From Flavobacterium sp. N2038 (lineage in GTDB: Bacteria; Bacteroidota; Bacteroidia; Flavobacteriales; Flavobacteriaceae): DNA of 64,000 nucleotides. The stretch lies in assembly GCF_025947185.1 (NCBI RefSeq), contig NZ_CP110001.1, forward strand, positions 3,224,001 through 3,288,000. The letters run 5' to 3'. The translations under genes were made by a program, and so were the position numbers. Shown here one piece after another: positions 45,426-54,305 of the stretch; position 1 is the first letter of the stretch, and every line of letters begins with the position of its first letter. A model generated the notes under the pieces. The model saw only the letters and a program-made list of their open reading frames with translations, was not told the origin of the DNA and made no database searches.

Positions 45426-45755
45426 ATGCTCAGTCGGTTACCCTTTATTTTAATTCTTCTGCCCTTATTATTTCAATTAATATTAGGAACAAAAGCTATT
45501 TACAAATCTACCTCACTAAAATTTAGTACCATATCGTGGATCAGTTTTATAGCGCAATTAGTCTTTTCCTTTTTAGCGATATATATTGTAAATTATAATT
45601 TCTCAAAATACTTTGAAGAGCATCCAAATGTGACCAGATGCGGAATGCCTTTTTTAGGCTTCATCATGGCCACACTGTTTTTTATTTTGGTTCTCATCGT
45701 TATTATAATTATTCAATTTCTAATCAAAAAATGGAGGGATAAACAACTTAGATAA
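45426..45755 (+). CDS. Small membrane protein of unknown function
   Basis: A 109-residue protein with three hydrophobic segments (about 5-20, 36-58 and 76-100), a short loop between helices two and three containing EEHPNVTRCGMPFLGF, and a basic C-terminus KKWRDKQLR. No family recognised. It lies 26 bp after the YcxB-like gene and 7 bp before the next membrane-protein gene. Confidence 0.68.
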   Translation: MLSRLPFILILLPLLFQLILGTKAIYKSTSLKFSTISWISFIAQLVFSFLAIYIVNYNFSKYFEEHPNVTRCGMPFLGFIMATLFFILVLIVIIIIQFLIKKWRDKQLR

Positions 45756-45762
45756 AACAAAT

Positions 45763-46236
45763 ATGATCAGAACAAAAACGGCATTTATAGTATTCTTGAT
45801 TTTGTCCCTAATTATATTTCCATATTACACCATTTACCTGCAGTCAGATTTTTTAACCTCATTAGTTCCAGGCTGGAATACGAATATTTTTCCCGGAGAA
45901 ATTATGGGTGATTTATTTAAATTTTTGATTCTAATGGTTACCGTTTATTTTTATTGGAAACTTTCTGTCATTTTGAAGGAGTTTAGTTTTAAAAGATTTT
46001 TAATTCATTTTATACTCACTCTTCCTGCTATTATTATTTCTAAAATTAGTTTTCATGAGTTTTTCAATTTTAATCCTTTAGATGCTGAAAAACTAATTCA
46101 AAAAACTCATCTTATTGTTTACAGCATTACCTTAATCAACATTTTATTTTTTATTAGTCAGGCCCTTTTCTGGAGATTTTATCTCAAAACTGAAAGAGCT
46201 GTCTTAAAGCAGCATAAAAATAATCTCAGACATTAA
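45763..46236 (+). CDS. Membrane protein of unknown function
   Basis: A 157-residue protein with four predicted membrane segments and a short basic tail (KTERAVLKQHKNNLRH). Aromatic-rich loops (FPYYTIYLQSD, VPGWNTNIFPGEIMG) are likely outside. No family recognised. It starts 7 bp after the previous membrane-protein gene, so they are probably co-transcribed. The following 259 bp hold only the kdsA promoter. Confidence 0.68.
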   Translation: MIRTKTAFIVFLILSLIIFPYYTIYLQSDFLTSLVPGWNTNIFPGEIMGDLFKFLILMVTVYFYWKLSVILKEFSFKRFLIHFILTLPAIIISKISFHEFFNFNPLDAEKLIQKTHLIVYSITLINILFFISQALFWRFYLKTERAVLKQHKNNLRH

Positions 46237-46467
46237 AAGTGTTGAATAAGTTAACTTAATTTCTCTTAATTCGATTAAGGTCTTAACTTTTTGTTAGCTT
46301 GAATTATTCTCAATAAAACTGCCTTTTTAGTTTCTTTATTAAAATAATCTCGTTAATTTAAAAAATAGATGCAAACAAAACATTAAAGTAATAAAAAGAC
46401 TACACAATTAACATGCGTGCATCTTAAAATAATCTTAAATCTTAATCTGAAACTCATAAATCATAAC

Positions 46468-46475
46468 TACCTTTG
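46468..46475 (+). promoter_or_regulatory. -7 element TACCTTTG of kdsA
   Basis: Exact TAnnTTTG match 20 bp before the ATG at 46496. The -33 region lacks a clear TTG. Confidence 0.6.
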
Positions 46476-46495
46476 CACTGTCAAAAAATCATATT

Positions 46496-47314
46496 ATGAA
46501 CATACAACATATTCCTCAAATTAAGCATACTGACAGCGGGAATTTCTTTTTATTGGCGGGACCTTGTGCCATCGAAGGAGAAGAAATGGCGCTTAGAATT
46601 GCTGAAAAATTAGTTGGTATTACCGACAACCTTCAGATTCCTTACGTATTTAAAGGGTCTTTTAAAAAAGCTAATCGTTCAAGAATTGACAGTTTCTCTG
46701 GAATTGGTGACGAAAAAGCTTTAAAAATTTTAAGAAAAGTATCCGAAACTTTTCATGTTCCTACTGTAACAGATATTCATACCAATGAAGATGCTGATAT
46801 GGCAGCGCAATACGTAGACGTTTTACAAATTCCCGCTTTCTTAGTTCGCCAGACTGATCTTGTTGTAGCTGCCGCTAACACAGGAAAAGTAGTAAATCTG
46901 AAAAAGGGACAATTTATGAGCCCGGAAAGTATGAAACATGCTGTACAGAAAGTATTAGACTGTAACAACGAAAATGTAATGGTTACAGATCGCGGTACTA
47001 TGTTTGGTTACCAGGACATGATTGTTGATTTTAGAGGTATTCCTACTATGCAGCAATATGCGTCTACAGTACTTGACGTTACGCATTCGTTACAACAACC
47101 AAATCAAACTGCCGGTGTTACAGGCGGAAGACCTGATATGATCGAAACTGTTGCCAAAGCTGGTATCGCTGTAGGTGTGGACGGTATTTTTATCGAAACT
47201 CATTTTGATCCTGCTAACGCAAAAAGTGATGGTGCGAATATGCTTCATTTAGACTATTTTGAAGGTTTAATGAACAAGCTGGTTGCCATTAGAAAAACTG
47301 TAAATGCCTTTTAA
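46496..47314 (+). CDS. kdsA: 3-deoxy-8-phosphooctulonate (Kdo8P) synthase
   Basis: A 272-residue aldol-type synthase that condenses phosphoenolpyruvate and arabinose 5-phosphate for the lipopolysaccharide inner core. Conserved parts: FFLLAGPCAIEGEE (PEP site), YVFKGSFKKANRSR, TDIHTNEDADMAAQYVDVLQIPAFLVRQTDL, NLKKGQFMSPESM, VTDRGTMFGY, and GVTGGRPDM and IETHFDPANAKSDGANML at the end. The metal-binding Cys of class II enzymes is in GPCAIEG (C23 area) and may mark a metal-dependent form. An outer membrane protein gene follows 19 bp later. Confidence 0.97.
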   Translation: MNIQHIPQIKHTDSGNFFLLAGPCAIEGEEMALRIAEKLVGITDNLQIPYVFKGSFKKANRSRIDSFSGIGDEKALKILRKVSETFHVPTVTDIHTNEDADMAAQYVDVLQIPAFLVRQTDLVVAAANTGKVVNLKKGQFMSPESMKHAVQKVLDCNNENVMVTDRGTMFGYQDMIVDFRGIPTMQQYASTVLDVTHSLQQPNQTAGVTGGRPDMIETVAKAGIAVGVDGIFIETHFDPANAKSDGANMLHLDYFEGLMNKLVAIRKTVNAF

Positions 47315-47333
47315 TTTATAATACTTAAGTTCT

Positions 47334-48230
47334 TTGAAAACAAAAATTTTATTTTTCTTACTGGCTTGCGTTTCTTTAAACACATTTGCTCAGGAAGAAA
47401 TTCCAGTACAAAAATATGCTGCTCATAACAAAGGAAAATTCTTTGTTATGTGGGGTGGTAACAGAGAAAGTTACTCTAAATCTGATGTAAATTTCAGAGG
47501 TAAAGATTACAACTTTACAGTGGATAATATGAGTGCTCATGACAAACCAAAAGGTTGGCATGTTGATTATGTTAATCCGGTAAATATGACTATTCCGCAA
47601 ACCAATTTGAGATTAGGTTATTTTTTTAGCGATCATTATAGTGTTACTATTGGTGTTGATCACATGAAATATGTAATGACACAGAATCAAATTGCAAATG
47701 TTACCGGAAATATCAATTTACCTGCAGATCAGGACGGCTCAATTTACAATGGAGTTTACAACAATACGCCTGTAGATATGTCCCAAGGTGGCGCTGTTGA
47801 AGGTGGTATGCCTGCGGGTAGCACTGGCACTCCTTTTTTAATTTATGAGCATACTGATGGTCTGAATTACATTAATACGGAAGTTTCCAGATTTGATGAT
47901 GTTTCTAAATGGTTTGGTTTACCAAATATTGATAAAGTTCAGATTAACTTAACTGAAGGTTTAGGAATTGGGCTTTTATACCCTAAGACAAATACAACAC
48001 TTTTAGGTAAAGAACGTCACGATGATTTTCACGTTTCTGGTTATGGTGTTTCTGCAAAAGCAGGTCTTAACATTACTTTTTTCAAACACTTCTATATTCA
48101 GGGAGAGTTAAAAGGTGGTTACATTAACATGCAGGATATTAGAACTACAACAAGCAGTGAAGACAAAGCTTCGCAGGACTTCTTCTTCTTCCAAAGAATT
48201 ATTGCTGTTGGAGGAATTTTCAGAATCTAA
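47334..48230 (+). CDS. Outer membrane beta-barrel-like protein (TTG start)
   Basis: A 298-residue exported protein. It must start at TTG 47334 (read as MKTKILFFLLACVSLNTFAQ), since no ATG or GTG lies upstream in frame and the signal peptide begins right there. The mature part alternates in the manner of a beta-barrel (YAAHNKGKFFVMWGGNRESYSKSDVNFRG, LRLGYFFSDHYSVTIGVDHMKY, GYGVSAKAGLNITFF, IQGELKGGYINM) and ends in an aromatic/Ile strand. Function unknown. It follows kdsA by 19 bp and is followed by a terminator, so the two may be one transcript. Confidence 0.85.
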   Translation: MKTKILFFLLACVSLNTFAQEEIPVQKYAAHNKGKFFVMWGGNRESYSKSDVNFRGKDYNFTVDNMSAHDKPKGWHVDYVNPVNMTIPQTNLRLGYFFSDHYSVTIGVDHMKYVMTQNQIANVTGNINLPADQDGSIYNGVYNNTPVDMSQGGAVEGGMPAGSTGTPFLIYEHTDGLNYINTEVSRFDDVSKWFGLPNIDKVQINLTEGLGIGLLYPKTNTTLLGKERHDDFHVSGYGVSAKAGLNITFFKHFYIQGELKGGYINMQDIRTTTSSEDKASQDFFFFQRIIAVGGIFRI

Positions 48231-48252
48231 TTCTTCTCAGAAAATTATATTT

Positions 48253-48289
48253 AAAATAGCTGTCATTTTATTTGGCAGCTATTTTTTTT
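48253..48289 (+). terminator. Terminator of kdsA and outer membrane protein unit
   Basis: Perfect 10-bp stem AAAATAGCTG/CAGCTATTTT with a 13-nt loop and T run. Confidence 0.9.
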
Positions 48290-48331
48290 ATTATTTACTT
48301 TGTACTTCAAAGTACTTTAAAAATATACTTT

Positions 48332-49000
48332 ATGAAAAAATATTTATTTCCACTGATTACTTTTATTCTAAGTTTTGGATGCGCTCTGTTTGTTGCTTTA
48401 AAAGTTTTTCCTAACAATCCATTTACAGGAACTGCACCAGAAAAAACAATAGCGAGCAAATATAAAGATGGCGATATTATATTTCAAACCTCGGAATCGA
48501 AACAATGTGAAGCGGTTCGTATTGCAACTAATTCTAAGTTTTCGCACTGTGGAATTATTTATGATATTGACGGAAAATGGTTTGTTTTTGAGGCAGTTCA
48601 GCCTGTTAAACTTACTCCTTTTGAAGACTGGATTAAACACGGAAAAGAAAATAAATATGTAGTGAAAAGATTAAAAGACGAAAGTGCTTTGAATCCGCTG
48701 ATTTTACAAAAAATGAAAGATTACAGTCAGCAATTTGATGGCAAAGAATATGACGCTTATTTTGAATGGACGGACAACAGAATTTACTGTTCTGAACTAA
48801 TCTGGAAGATTTACAAGAATGCTGCAGGAATTGAGTTGTCTAAACTACGAGAATTAAAAGATTTTAACCTTGAAGATCCAAGAGTTCAAAAGATACTGAA
48901 AGAACGTTATGGAAATGACATTCCGCTAGACGAAAAAGTCGTTGCTCCTTCTGATCTTGCCGATTCTAATTTATTGAAAACTGTAATAGACACTTATTAA
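48332..49000 (+). CDS. YiiX-like papain-fold cysteine hydrolase
   Basis: A 222-residue protein starting at 48332 (MKKYLFPLIT); an earlier ATG at 48272 lies in the upstream terminator. Residues 1-26 are a membrane anchor or signal. The catalytic parts of the YiiX/YebB permuted NlpC/P60 fold are visible: H72 in SKFSHCGIIYDIDGKWFVFEA and C153 in DNRIYCSELIWKIYK, with a Glu in the FEA strand. Such enzymes are putative peptidases or amidases, possibly on peptidoglycan or lipids. It lies between two terminators, so it is a single-gene unit. Confidence 0.9.
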   Translation: MKKYLFPLITFILSFGCALFVALKVFPNNPFTGTAPEKTIASKYKDGDIIFQTSESKQCEAVRIATNSKFSHCGIIYDIDGKWFVFEAVQPVKLTPFEDWIKHGKENKYVVKRLKDESALNPLILQKMKDYSQQFDGKEYDAYFEWTDNRIYCSELIWKIYKNAAGIELSKLRELKDFNLEDPRVQKILKERYGNDIPLDEKVVAPSDLADSNLLKTVIDTY

Positions 49001-49006
49001 TACATT

Positions 49007-49039
49007 AAAAGCTGGTTGATAATTTCCGGCTTTTTTATT
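49007..49039 (+). terminator. Terminator of the YiiX-like gene
   Basis: 9-bp stem AAAAGCTGG/CCGGCTTTT (one T-G pair), 10-nt loop, T run. Confidence 0.8.
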
Positions 49040-49046
49040 TACTATT

Positions 49047-49054
49047 TAACTTTG
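49047..49054 (+). promoter_or_regulatory. -7 element TAACTTTG of the Coq4-like gene
   Basis: Exact TAnnTTTG match 28 bp before the ATG at 49083; no TTG at the -33 distance. Confidence 0.5.
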
Positions 49055-49082
49055 AATTCCAAAGAACTTTTAAAACTATTTT

Positions 49083-49535
49083 ATGAGAGATTTTTTAATT
49101 GAAAAACTGTATGAATCTTCGAAGAAACCTTATCAGAAATATTTCAAGAAAAATGAACCCTGGAATATTCCTAAACCCAAATTAATGGACTATCCGGAAA
49201 ATAGTTTAGGATTTGGTCTGGGCAATTTTTTATATAAAAATCATTTTGATATTCAGGAAAAACTGGAGGATCACGACGTTATTCATGTTTTAACCAATAC
49301 AGGAGTTTCAGTTTACGAAGAAATCGGGATGCAGTATTATTTGTTAGGAAACGGAAAGAAAAGCCTGTATTTATTTATGGTCATTTTATCCGGTACTATT
49401 TTTTATCCCAAACGAATGTATTATTTCATTCAACAATTTAAAAGAGGAAAAAAAGCACTTCCGTTTCACTATTTAGATTTTTCAAAAATGCTTTTCATGC
49501 CAGTTCAGTCTATTCAAAAAACTTTTAATATTTAA
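49083..49535 (+). CDS. Coq4-like protein
   Basis: A 150-residue protein with the Coq4-type motif: EDHDVIHVLTNTGVSVYEEIG, in which H64, D65, H68 and E79/E80 form the HDxxH...E metal site of the Coq4 family. It also keeps the leading block MDYPENSLGFGLGNFLY. Coq4 acts in ubiquinone synthesis in eukaryotes and some bacteria. Flavobacteria make menaquinone, so a ubiquinone role is unlikely and another lipid or quinone role is possible. A small membrane-protein gene follows 4 bp later. Confidence 0.8.
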   Translation: MRDFLIEKLYESSKKPYQKYFKKNEPWNIPKPKLMDYPENSLGFGLGNFLYKNHFDIQEKLEDHDVIHVLTNTGVSVYEEIGMQYYLLGNGKKSLYLFMVILSGTIFYPKRMYYFIQQFKRGKKALPFHYLDFSKMLFMPVQSIQKTFNI

Positions 49536-49539
49536 AATT

Positions 49540-49845
49540 ATGAAAACTCTTAACGAAGAACCTTTCGAAGAAAAAGAATCAACCGAATTAGCTATTGGTT
49601 CATTTATAATCAGTACAGTTTTACTACTTCTTTATATTGCTTCAAATGAAAGTCCGACCGTTTTAGTGATTGGCTGGCCATTTGCTTTAGGGGCAATAGT
49701 TGTAAACATAATCATGCTTGTTCATTTAACAGATCGGTTTATTCACCTACCTCAGCAACGAAAAGTAATTGGCATTAAAATTTTAATTCTGTTATCTAAT
49801 ATTCCAGTCACCTTTTTGTATTATTTGATTGTGATGAAATCCTAA
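49540..49845 (+). CDS. Small three-helix membrane protein
   Basis: A 101-residue protein with an acidic N-terminus (MKTLNEEPFEEKESTE) and three membrane segments (about 18-34, 42-62 and 77-98), separated by a short loop HLTDRFIHLPQQRKVIG. No family recognised. It starts 4 bp after the Coq4-like gene, so the two are coupled and may act together. Confidence 0.68.
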   Translation: MKTLNEEPFEEKESTELAIGSFIISTVLLLLYIASNESPTVLVIGWPFALGAIVVNIIMLVHLTDRFIHLPQQRKVIGIKILILLSNIPVTFLYYLIVMKS

Positions 49846-49946
49846 TTCTTAAGTGCTATTTTACTATTTAATACAACAGATTGAAATCGGTTGTGACTAA
49901 ATCATTTCCACAGAATTTATGCATTACAAGCATTTTATTACAGCAC

Positions 49947-49982
49947 AAAAAAAAAGCCATAAGTTTTTGTACTTATGGCTTT
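49947..49982 (-). terminator. Terminator of the M28 peptidase gene
   Basis: Perfect 11-bp stem AAAGCCATAAG/CTTATGGCTTT with an 8-nt loop; nine A (T run on the minus strand) follow in the minus direction. Confidence 0.9.
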
Positions 49983-50004
49983 AATACTTTTTTTATTTAA
50001 AATC

Positions 50005-51393
50005 TTAATTTGCTTTTTTAGTCTCGATTCCGTTTTGATCTAATAAATACATTAACGTAGTCATTGTTGCAGCACCAAGTTCTAATTCTCTTTTATTAAT
50101 AGCATCAAATTTATCATTTGCTGCGTGATGGTAATCAAAATAACGTTGTGAATCTGGTTTTAAACCTGCTTTAACAATTGCCTGTGATGTTAAATGACTA
50201 ATATCTGAACCTGCGTGACCAATTGTAAAACTATGTACTAAATAAGGCTCAAAAAGATCTCTGTATCCTTGTATTTTTTTTACGTTGGCATCATCTGCTT
50301 CAATTGAAAATCCGCGTGGTGAGAATCCGCCTGAATCACTTTCTAATGCAAAAATATGATTCTCTTTCTTTTGTTTTGAAACTTCTTCATATTTAGCACC
50401 ACCTTTTCCTCCATTCTCTTCGTTCATAAATAATACAACACGAATCGTATTTTTAGGTTTGTAGTTTAGGTTTTTTAGAATGCGAATTACCTCCATACTC
50501 TGTACTACTCCCGCTCCATCATCATGAGAACCATCGGCTAAATCCCAGGAATCTAAATGTCCTCCCACTACCATAATATTTTCCGGAGTTACTGTTCCTG
50601 TTAATTCTCCGATTACATTATAAGACAAAACGTCCGGCAAAGTTTCGCAAGATTGTTTGAAATAAAATTTTAAAGACGGATTACGTTTCAAACTGGCACT
50701 TAGCAATTCAGCACCATTTGTACTAATTGCTGCAGTTGGAATATATTGCTCTTTTGGTAAATCTCCGTAGCTCTGTGCTCCTGTATGTGGAAAGTCATCT
50801 AAACGCAAATTCATCGAACGAACAATTGTTCCTACTGCGCCCAGTTTTGCAGCTTCTTTTGCACCTGCATATCTTTGATCTACGCAAGCTCCATAAGATG
50901 TAAATGTTTCGATATTTTCAGGATTCATTGGTCTGTTATAAAACACAATTTTTCCTTTTACTTTATCTCCTAATGCTTCCAGTTCTTTGATTCCCTGAAC
51001 TTCTATTATCTCTGCTGTAAGTCCTGTTTTTGCAGTTGCAACAGAACCGCCTAAAGCACAAATTGGCACTGCAATTTTAGCTTTATTATCTAAGATAAAA
51101 GCAGTTTCTTTTGCGCCGCGTACCCAGTGTGGTACCATAACTTCCTGTAGATATACTTTGTCTAGACCTAAGCTTTCTAATTGGGTTTTAGTATACTGAA
51201 CTGCCTGCTCTGCACTTGCTGATCCTGACAGACGGCTTCCAATATCATTTGACAAATACTCTAACCAAGTGTAGCATTTAGCTTCGGTTAAAGCTTTTTT
51301 ATAAAATAATTTAATGTTCTTTTCATCATTTGACTGTGCAAAAGATGTTAATCCGCTTAAAACTATAGCAGTTAAAAGAATCGTTTTTTTCAT
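50005..51393 (-). CDS. M28 family zinc peptidase with PA domain
   Basis: A 462-residue exported peptidase. I start at 51393 (MKKTILLTAIVLSGLTSFAQ), a clean signal peptide; the in-frame ATG at 51474 adds residues from the leader. A PA-type insert (about 120-225) precedes the zinc domain: VVGGHLDSWDLADGSHDDGAG (ligand His and Asp, then bridging Asp), FMNEENGGKGG (catalytic Glu and ligand Glu), ALESDSGGF (Asp ligand) and YFDYHHAAND (His ligand). It resembles exported aminopeptidases or carboxypeptidase Q. It sits at the end of the polysaccharide locus but has its own terminator and lies past the terminator of the GH43 gene, so it probably is not a locus member. Confidence 0.93.
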   Translation of the reverse strand: MKKTILLTAIVLSGLTSFAQSNDEKNIKLFYKKALTEAKCYTWLEYLSNDIGSRLSGSASAEQAVQYTKTQLESLGLDKVYLQEVMVPHWVRGAKETAFILDNKAKIAVPICALGGSVATAKTGLTAEIIEVQGIKELEALGDKVKGKIVFYNRPMNPENIETFTSYGACVDQRYAGAKEAAKLGAVGTIVRSMNLRLDDFPHTGAQSYGDLPKEQYIPTAAISTNGAELLSASLKRNPSLKFYFKQSCETLPDVLSYNVIGELTGTVTPENIMVVGGHLDSWDLADGSHDDGAGVVQSMEVIRILKNLNYKPKNTIRVVLFMNEENGGKGGAKYEEVSKQKKENHIFALESDSGGFSPRGFSIEADDANVKKIQGYRDLFEPYLVHSFTIGHAGSDISHLTSQAIVKAGLKPDSQRYFDYHHAANDKFDAINKRELELGAATMTTLMYLLDQNGIETKKAN

Positions 51394-51473
51394 AGGTTTA
51401 TTAACTTTTTGGGTTGTTGTCACAAAGGAACAAAATTCTTCAGACCTGTAAGAGTTTTTATACCACCTTTTCA

Positions 51474-51518
51474 CAAAAAAAAACCTTGATTACAAATTAT
51501 TTTGTTTGTAATCAAGGT
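51474..51518 (-). terminator. Terminator of the GDPD-GH43 unit
   Basis: Perfect 14-bp stem ACCTTGATTACAAA/TTTGTAATCAAGGT with an 8-nt loop, followed on the minus strand by T run 51482-51474. Confidence 0.92.
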
Positions 51519-51542
51519 CTTTATAAGTTTAGCAGGTTAAAA

Positions 51543-53474
51543 CTATTTCACTTCTGTAATTTTAGTTTTTGCACCTATTCCATTTTCATTGAATGGTTCA
51601 ATCGTAAAATAATACTTTGTGCCTTTGTCTAATCCTCTAAAATCGTATGCGCTTTCGTCATAAACCATAATACTATTATATAATTTATCAGGGCTAATTC
51701 CGTAGTAAATATTATATCCTATAGCATCTGTTTGTTTTTTCCAGCTGATCATTGCATTTCTTGAATCTGTGGCATTTCTGGCTACTTTAAAATTAGAAAC
51801 TGCTTTTGGCTTAGTTTCTAATCCGTTTCCGAAAACTCTGAAATCTGAAATCGCAAATAATCCGGAAGCGTTATGAATATTTACCATTTTGATGTAACGC
51901 GCCTTAAACGATTTTGTCAATTCTACATAGTCATGAGGAACGTCTTTGGTGTTTTGAGATTTATCTACCACCAATGTCCAATTTTGAGCATCATCTGACA
52001 TAAAGATTTTATATTGATAATAAATATCCATTGCCTTATTATACTGCGTTGCTTTATGATCAGCATAATTAATTTGAAGTGCATTTATCTCCATTGCTCT
52101 TCCTAAATCAAGTTGCAGCCATTCTCCCGGAGCATCTGTCTTTGCAGACCAATACGTCTGAATATTTTCATCGGTTAAATTATTTGCTCCGTAACAAAAC
52201 TTCTCATACACTTTTTTCCCTCCATTATCCATTCTGTGGGTTTCGACTTCCATACAATCTTCAGAAGAGGAAACTGTAACCGGTTTTTTATATGAAAGTA
52301 GCATCCAGCCTTTTGAAGCTCCGTTTTCCTGGTTTCTTTGACCAGTTGGAAGTACAGTTGGAAAATCGCCATAAGCTGTAATAGAATACATTACATCGTC
52401 TTTATCAAATCCCGCAGGAAACATATCAATACGACGTTCAAAACGATCCTTAATAGAGATTTTACAAGTTCCGGTATTCCAGTAATTTCCATAATTATCT
52501 GCAAAAGTATTTCCGTGTCCTGCCCCAATTACAAACCCACCTGGTTTATACGACATTGGATTGTGTTTTTGATAGGTAAATGGTCCTAACGGATTATCAC
52601 CAACATGCACACCGTTTGCATATCCTTTAAATTCGGTTGCAGGTGCTCCATACTGCATATAATACTTTCCATTATGTTTGGTCATCCAGGCACCTTCAAT
52701 AAAATTCCCCCAGGGTGCAGGTTCCATATCATTGTTAGGTCCAAAACGCTCCCATCCATGATTTGCAGGATCTAAACCTACAACTTCTTTTATTTGTCCA
52801 TACGGACGCTGAATATCTTCAACTTCTGTTGCTTTATATAATTGTGCATAATCTGCCTGATTTCCTTTTGGAAGCCAGGTTTTATAATCAACTTCTGTAC
52901 CTACAAGTGGTAACTTCCCACTTGATCCGTAATACATATAGACTTTTTTATCATCATCCTGAAAAATGGCAGGATCCCAGGTTGGCAACATGGCTTTGTT
53001 TACGTGGCGTGTCCATCTTCCTGATTTTGGATCTGCTGTTTTCCAGATTGGATGGTCTCTTTTCCATGTTGAACCTACATAAAATAAGGTATCATTTACC
53101 ACCCATGCAGCTGGTGCACACTGGTCATCATCACCTGGCTGTCTTTGAAAACTTCCGTAAACAAAATTCCAGTCTGACATGTCTTTACTCCAAAAGAAAC
53201 CAGCCTGATTGGTAGCAAATAAATAATATTCGCCTTTATAAGTGATAATTACAGGATCTGCACTTGAACGTCGGGATTCCGGAATTCCGTTATGATTATG
53301 AGTTGTATAATTGTAACCGATATTAATTGGGTTACAATAGGTTGTCGCCGGTTTATTTGGATCAAACCATTCCGTTTTACCGGGAAGAGCCAAATTTTGA
53401 GCCTGAATATTGTTATTGAAAAATATCACAAACAATAAAACAGGGAATGTAAGCTGTTTATATATTTTTTTCAT
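51543..53474 (-). CDS. GH43-like glycosidase with discoidin and FnIII domains
   Basis: A 643-residue exported protein. Signal peptide 1-25 (ending NIQAQ). Residues about 40-400 form a five-bladed beta-propeller of GH43 style: SSADPVIITYKGEYYLFAT (catalytic base Asp), LPTWDPAIFQDDDKKVYMYYG (Asp) and NFIEGAWMTKHNGKYYMQYG (general acid Glu). Residues about 415-550 are a discoidin (F5/8C) domain (EWLQLDLGRAMEINALQINYADH...YIKMVNIH) and 555-643 an FnIII domain. GH43 enzymes usually act on arabinose, xylose or galactose units; this long form with extra domains may differ. It is 25 bp after the GDPD gene. Confidence 0.88.
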   Translation of the reverse strand: MKKIYKQLTFPVLLFVIFFNNNIQAQNLALPGKTEWFDPNKPATTYCNPINIGYNYTTHNHNGIPESRRSSADPVIITYKGEYYLFATNQAGFFWSKDMSDWNFVYGSFQRQPGDDDQCAPAAWVVNDTLFYVGSTWKRDHPIWKTADPKSGRWTRHVNKAMLPTWDPAIFQDDDKKVYMYYGSSGKLPLVGTEVDYKTWLPKGNQADYAQLYKATEVEDIQRPYGQIKEVVGLDPANHGWERFGPNNDMEPAPWGNFIEGAWMTKHNGKYYMQYGAPATEFKGYANGVHVGDNPLGPFTYQKHNPMSYKPGGFVIGAGHGNTFADNYGNYWNTGTCKISIKDRFERRIDMFPAGFDKDDVMYSITAYGDFPTVLPTGQRNQENGASKGWMLLSYKKPVTVSSSEDCMEVETHRMDNGGKKVYEKFCYGANNLTDENIQTYWSAKTDAPGEWLQLDLGRAMEINALQINYADHKATQYNKAMDIYYQYKIFMSDDAQNWTLVVDKSQNTKDVPHDYVELTKSFKARYIKMVNIHNASGLFAISDFRVFGNGLETKPKAVSNFKVARNATDSRNAMISWKKQTDAIGYNIYYGISPDKLYNSIMVYDESAYDFRGLDKGTKYYFTIEPFNENGIGAKTKITEVK

Positions 53475-53499
53475 GATTTGGTTTGTTTTTGTAATGGGA

Positions 53500-54273
53500 T
53501 TACTTTTTCTGGTTTATTCTTTCCTGCAAAAGTTCCGGTTCATTTGTAGTTATATAATTGAATTTATAATCTATAATCCAATCCATATCTGTCGCCTCAT
53601 TGACTGTCCAGGCATTCAGAATAATCTTGTTGTCTTTTGCTTCTTTAACCCATTCCGGATGCTTTTTGAAAACGGAATAATGATAATCTACGCCATTAAT
53701 CTTGTCAGCCTTAACTTCCTTTGGAGATTTATTTCCTTCCAGGTATTGCAATACTGTTTTAGAATCAATTGTTCTTATTTGTTTTAGAATATCATAATCA
53801 AAACTAATATAACAGGTCTTTTTATCTGCTTTGAGTTTTTTGATGGTTTCTACTGTTTTTAAAGCTGTTATTTTTCCATGCTCTTTGCTAATTTCTGAGG
53901 GTTTTATTTCACAAACCAAAAGAGTATGTTTATTGTTTCTTAAACCTTCAGTAATATACTCATGAAGCGTTGGCAGCTTTTCACCATTAGACAATTTAAA
54001 TTGTATTAAATCTGCGTAATTGGTTTCTTCAATAAGTAATTTATTATAATGTGCATCGTGATTGATTACAAGTGAATCATCTGCGGTTCTCCAAACATCA
54101 AATTCCGAACCTGTCAAATTTAAATCGATGGCATGTCTTAGGGCTGCGATTGAATTTTCGGGCATATTATTTTTTTTCCATGCACCACGATGTGCCACAA
54201 TGCCATTCTTTTTTACACTGCAGGAAGAAAAAACTACCAACAGAACTAATGAAGCTATTTTAAAAGTATTCAT
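53500..54273 (-). CDS. Glycerophosphodiester phosphodiesterase lipoprotein
   Basis: A 257-residue GDPD-family lipoprotein (VVFSSCSVKK, Cys18). The TIM-barrel active site is complete: H28-R29 in VAHRGAWKKNNMPENS, E57 and D59 in SEFDVWRTADDSLVINHD (metal ligands) with H72, and the E-K pair in LLVCEIKPSE. The C-terminal WTVNEATDMDWIIDY keeps the conserved Trp-Thr-Val. GDPDs cut glycerophosphodiesters into glycerol 3-phosphate and an alcohol. Being surface or periplasm anchored and in a polysaccharide locus, its target may be phosphoglycerol groups on a glycan (inference). It lies after the terminator that ends the SusCD-GH3 run, then leads to the GH43 gene. Confidence 0.92.
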   Translation of the reverse strand: MNTFKIASLVLLVVFSSCSVKKNGIVAHRGAWKKNNMPENSIAALRHAIDLNLTGSEFDVWRTADDSLVINHDAHYNKLLIEETNYADLIQFKLSNGEKLPTLHEYITEGLRNNKHTLLVCEIKPSEISKEHGKITALKTVETIKKLKADKKTCYISFDYDILKQIRTIDSKTVLQYLEGNKSPKEVKADKINGVDYHYSVFKKHPEWVKEAKDNKIILNAWTVNEATDMDWIIDYKFNYITTNEPELLQERINQKK

Positions 54274-54305
54274 ACAATTTAAAAATTAAAAGAGGTTTTA
54301 TACTA

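Noticed and set aside
52079-53215. Several plus-strand frames inside the GH43 gene
   Set aside because: They are shadows of the GH43-discoidin-FnIII frame, which has clear domain motifs.
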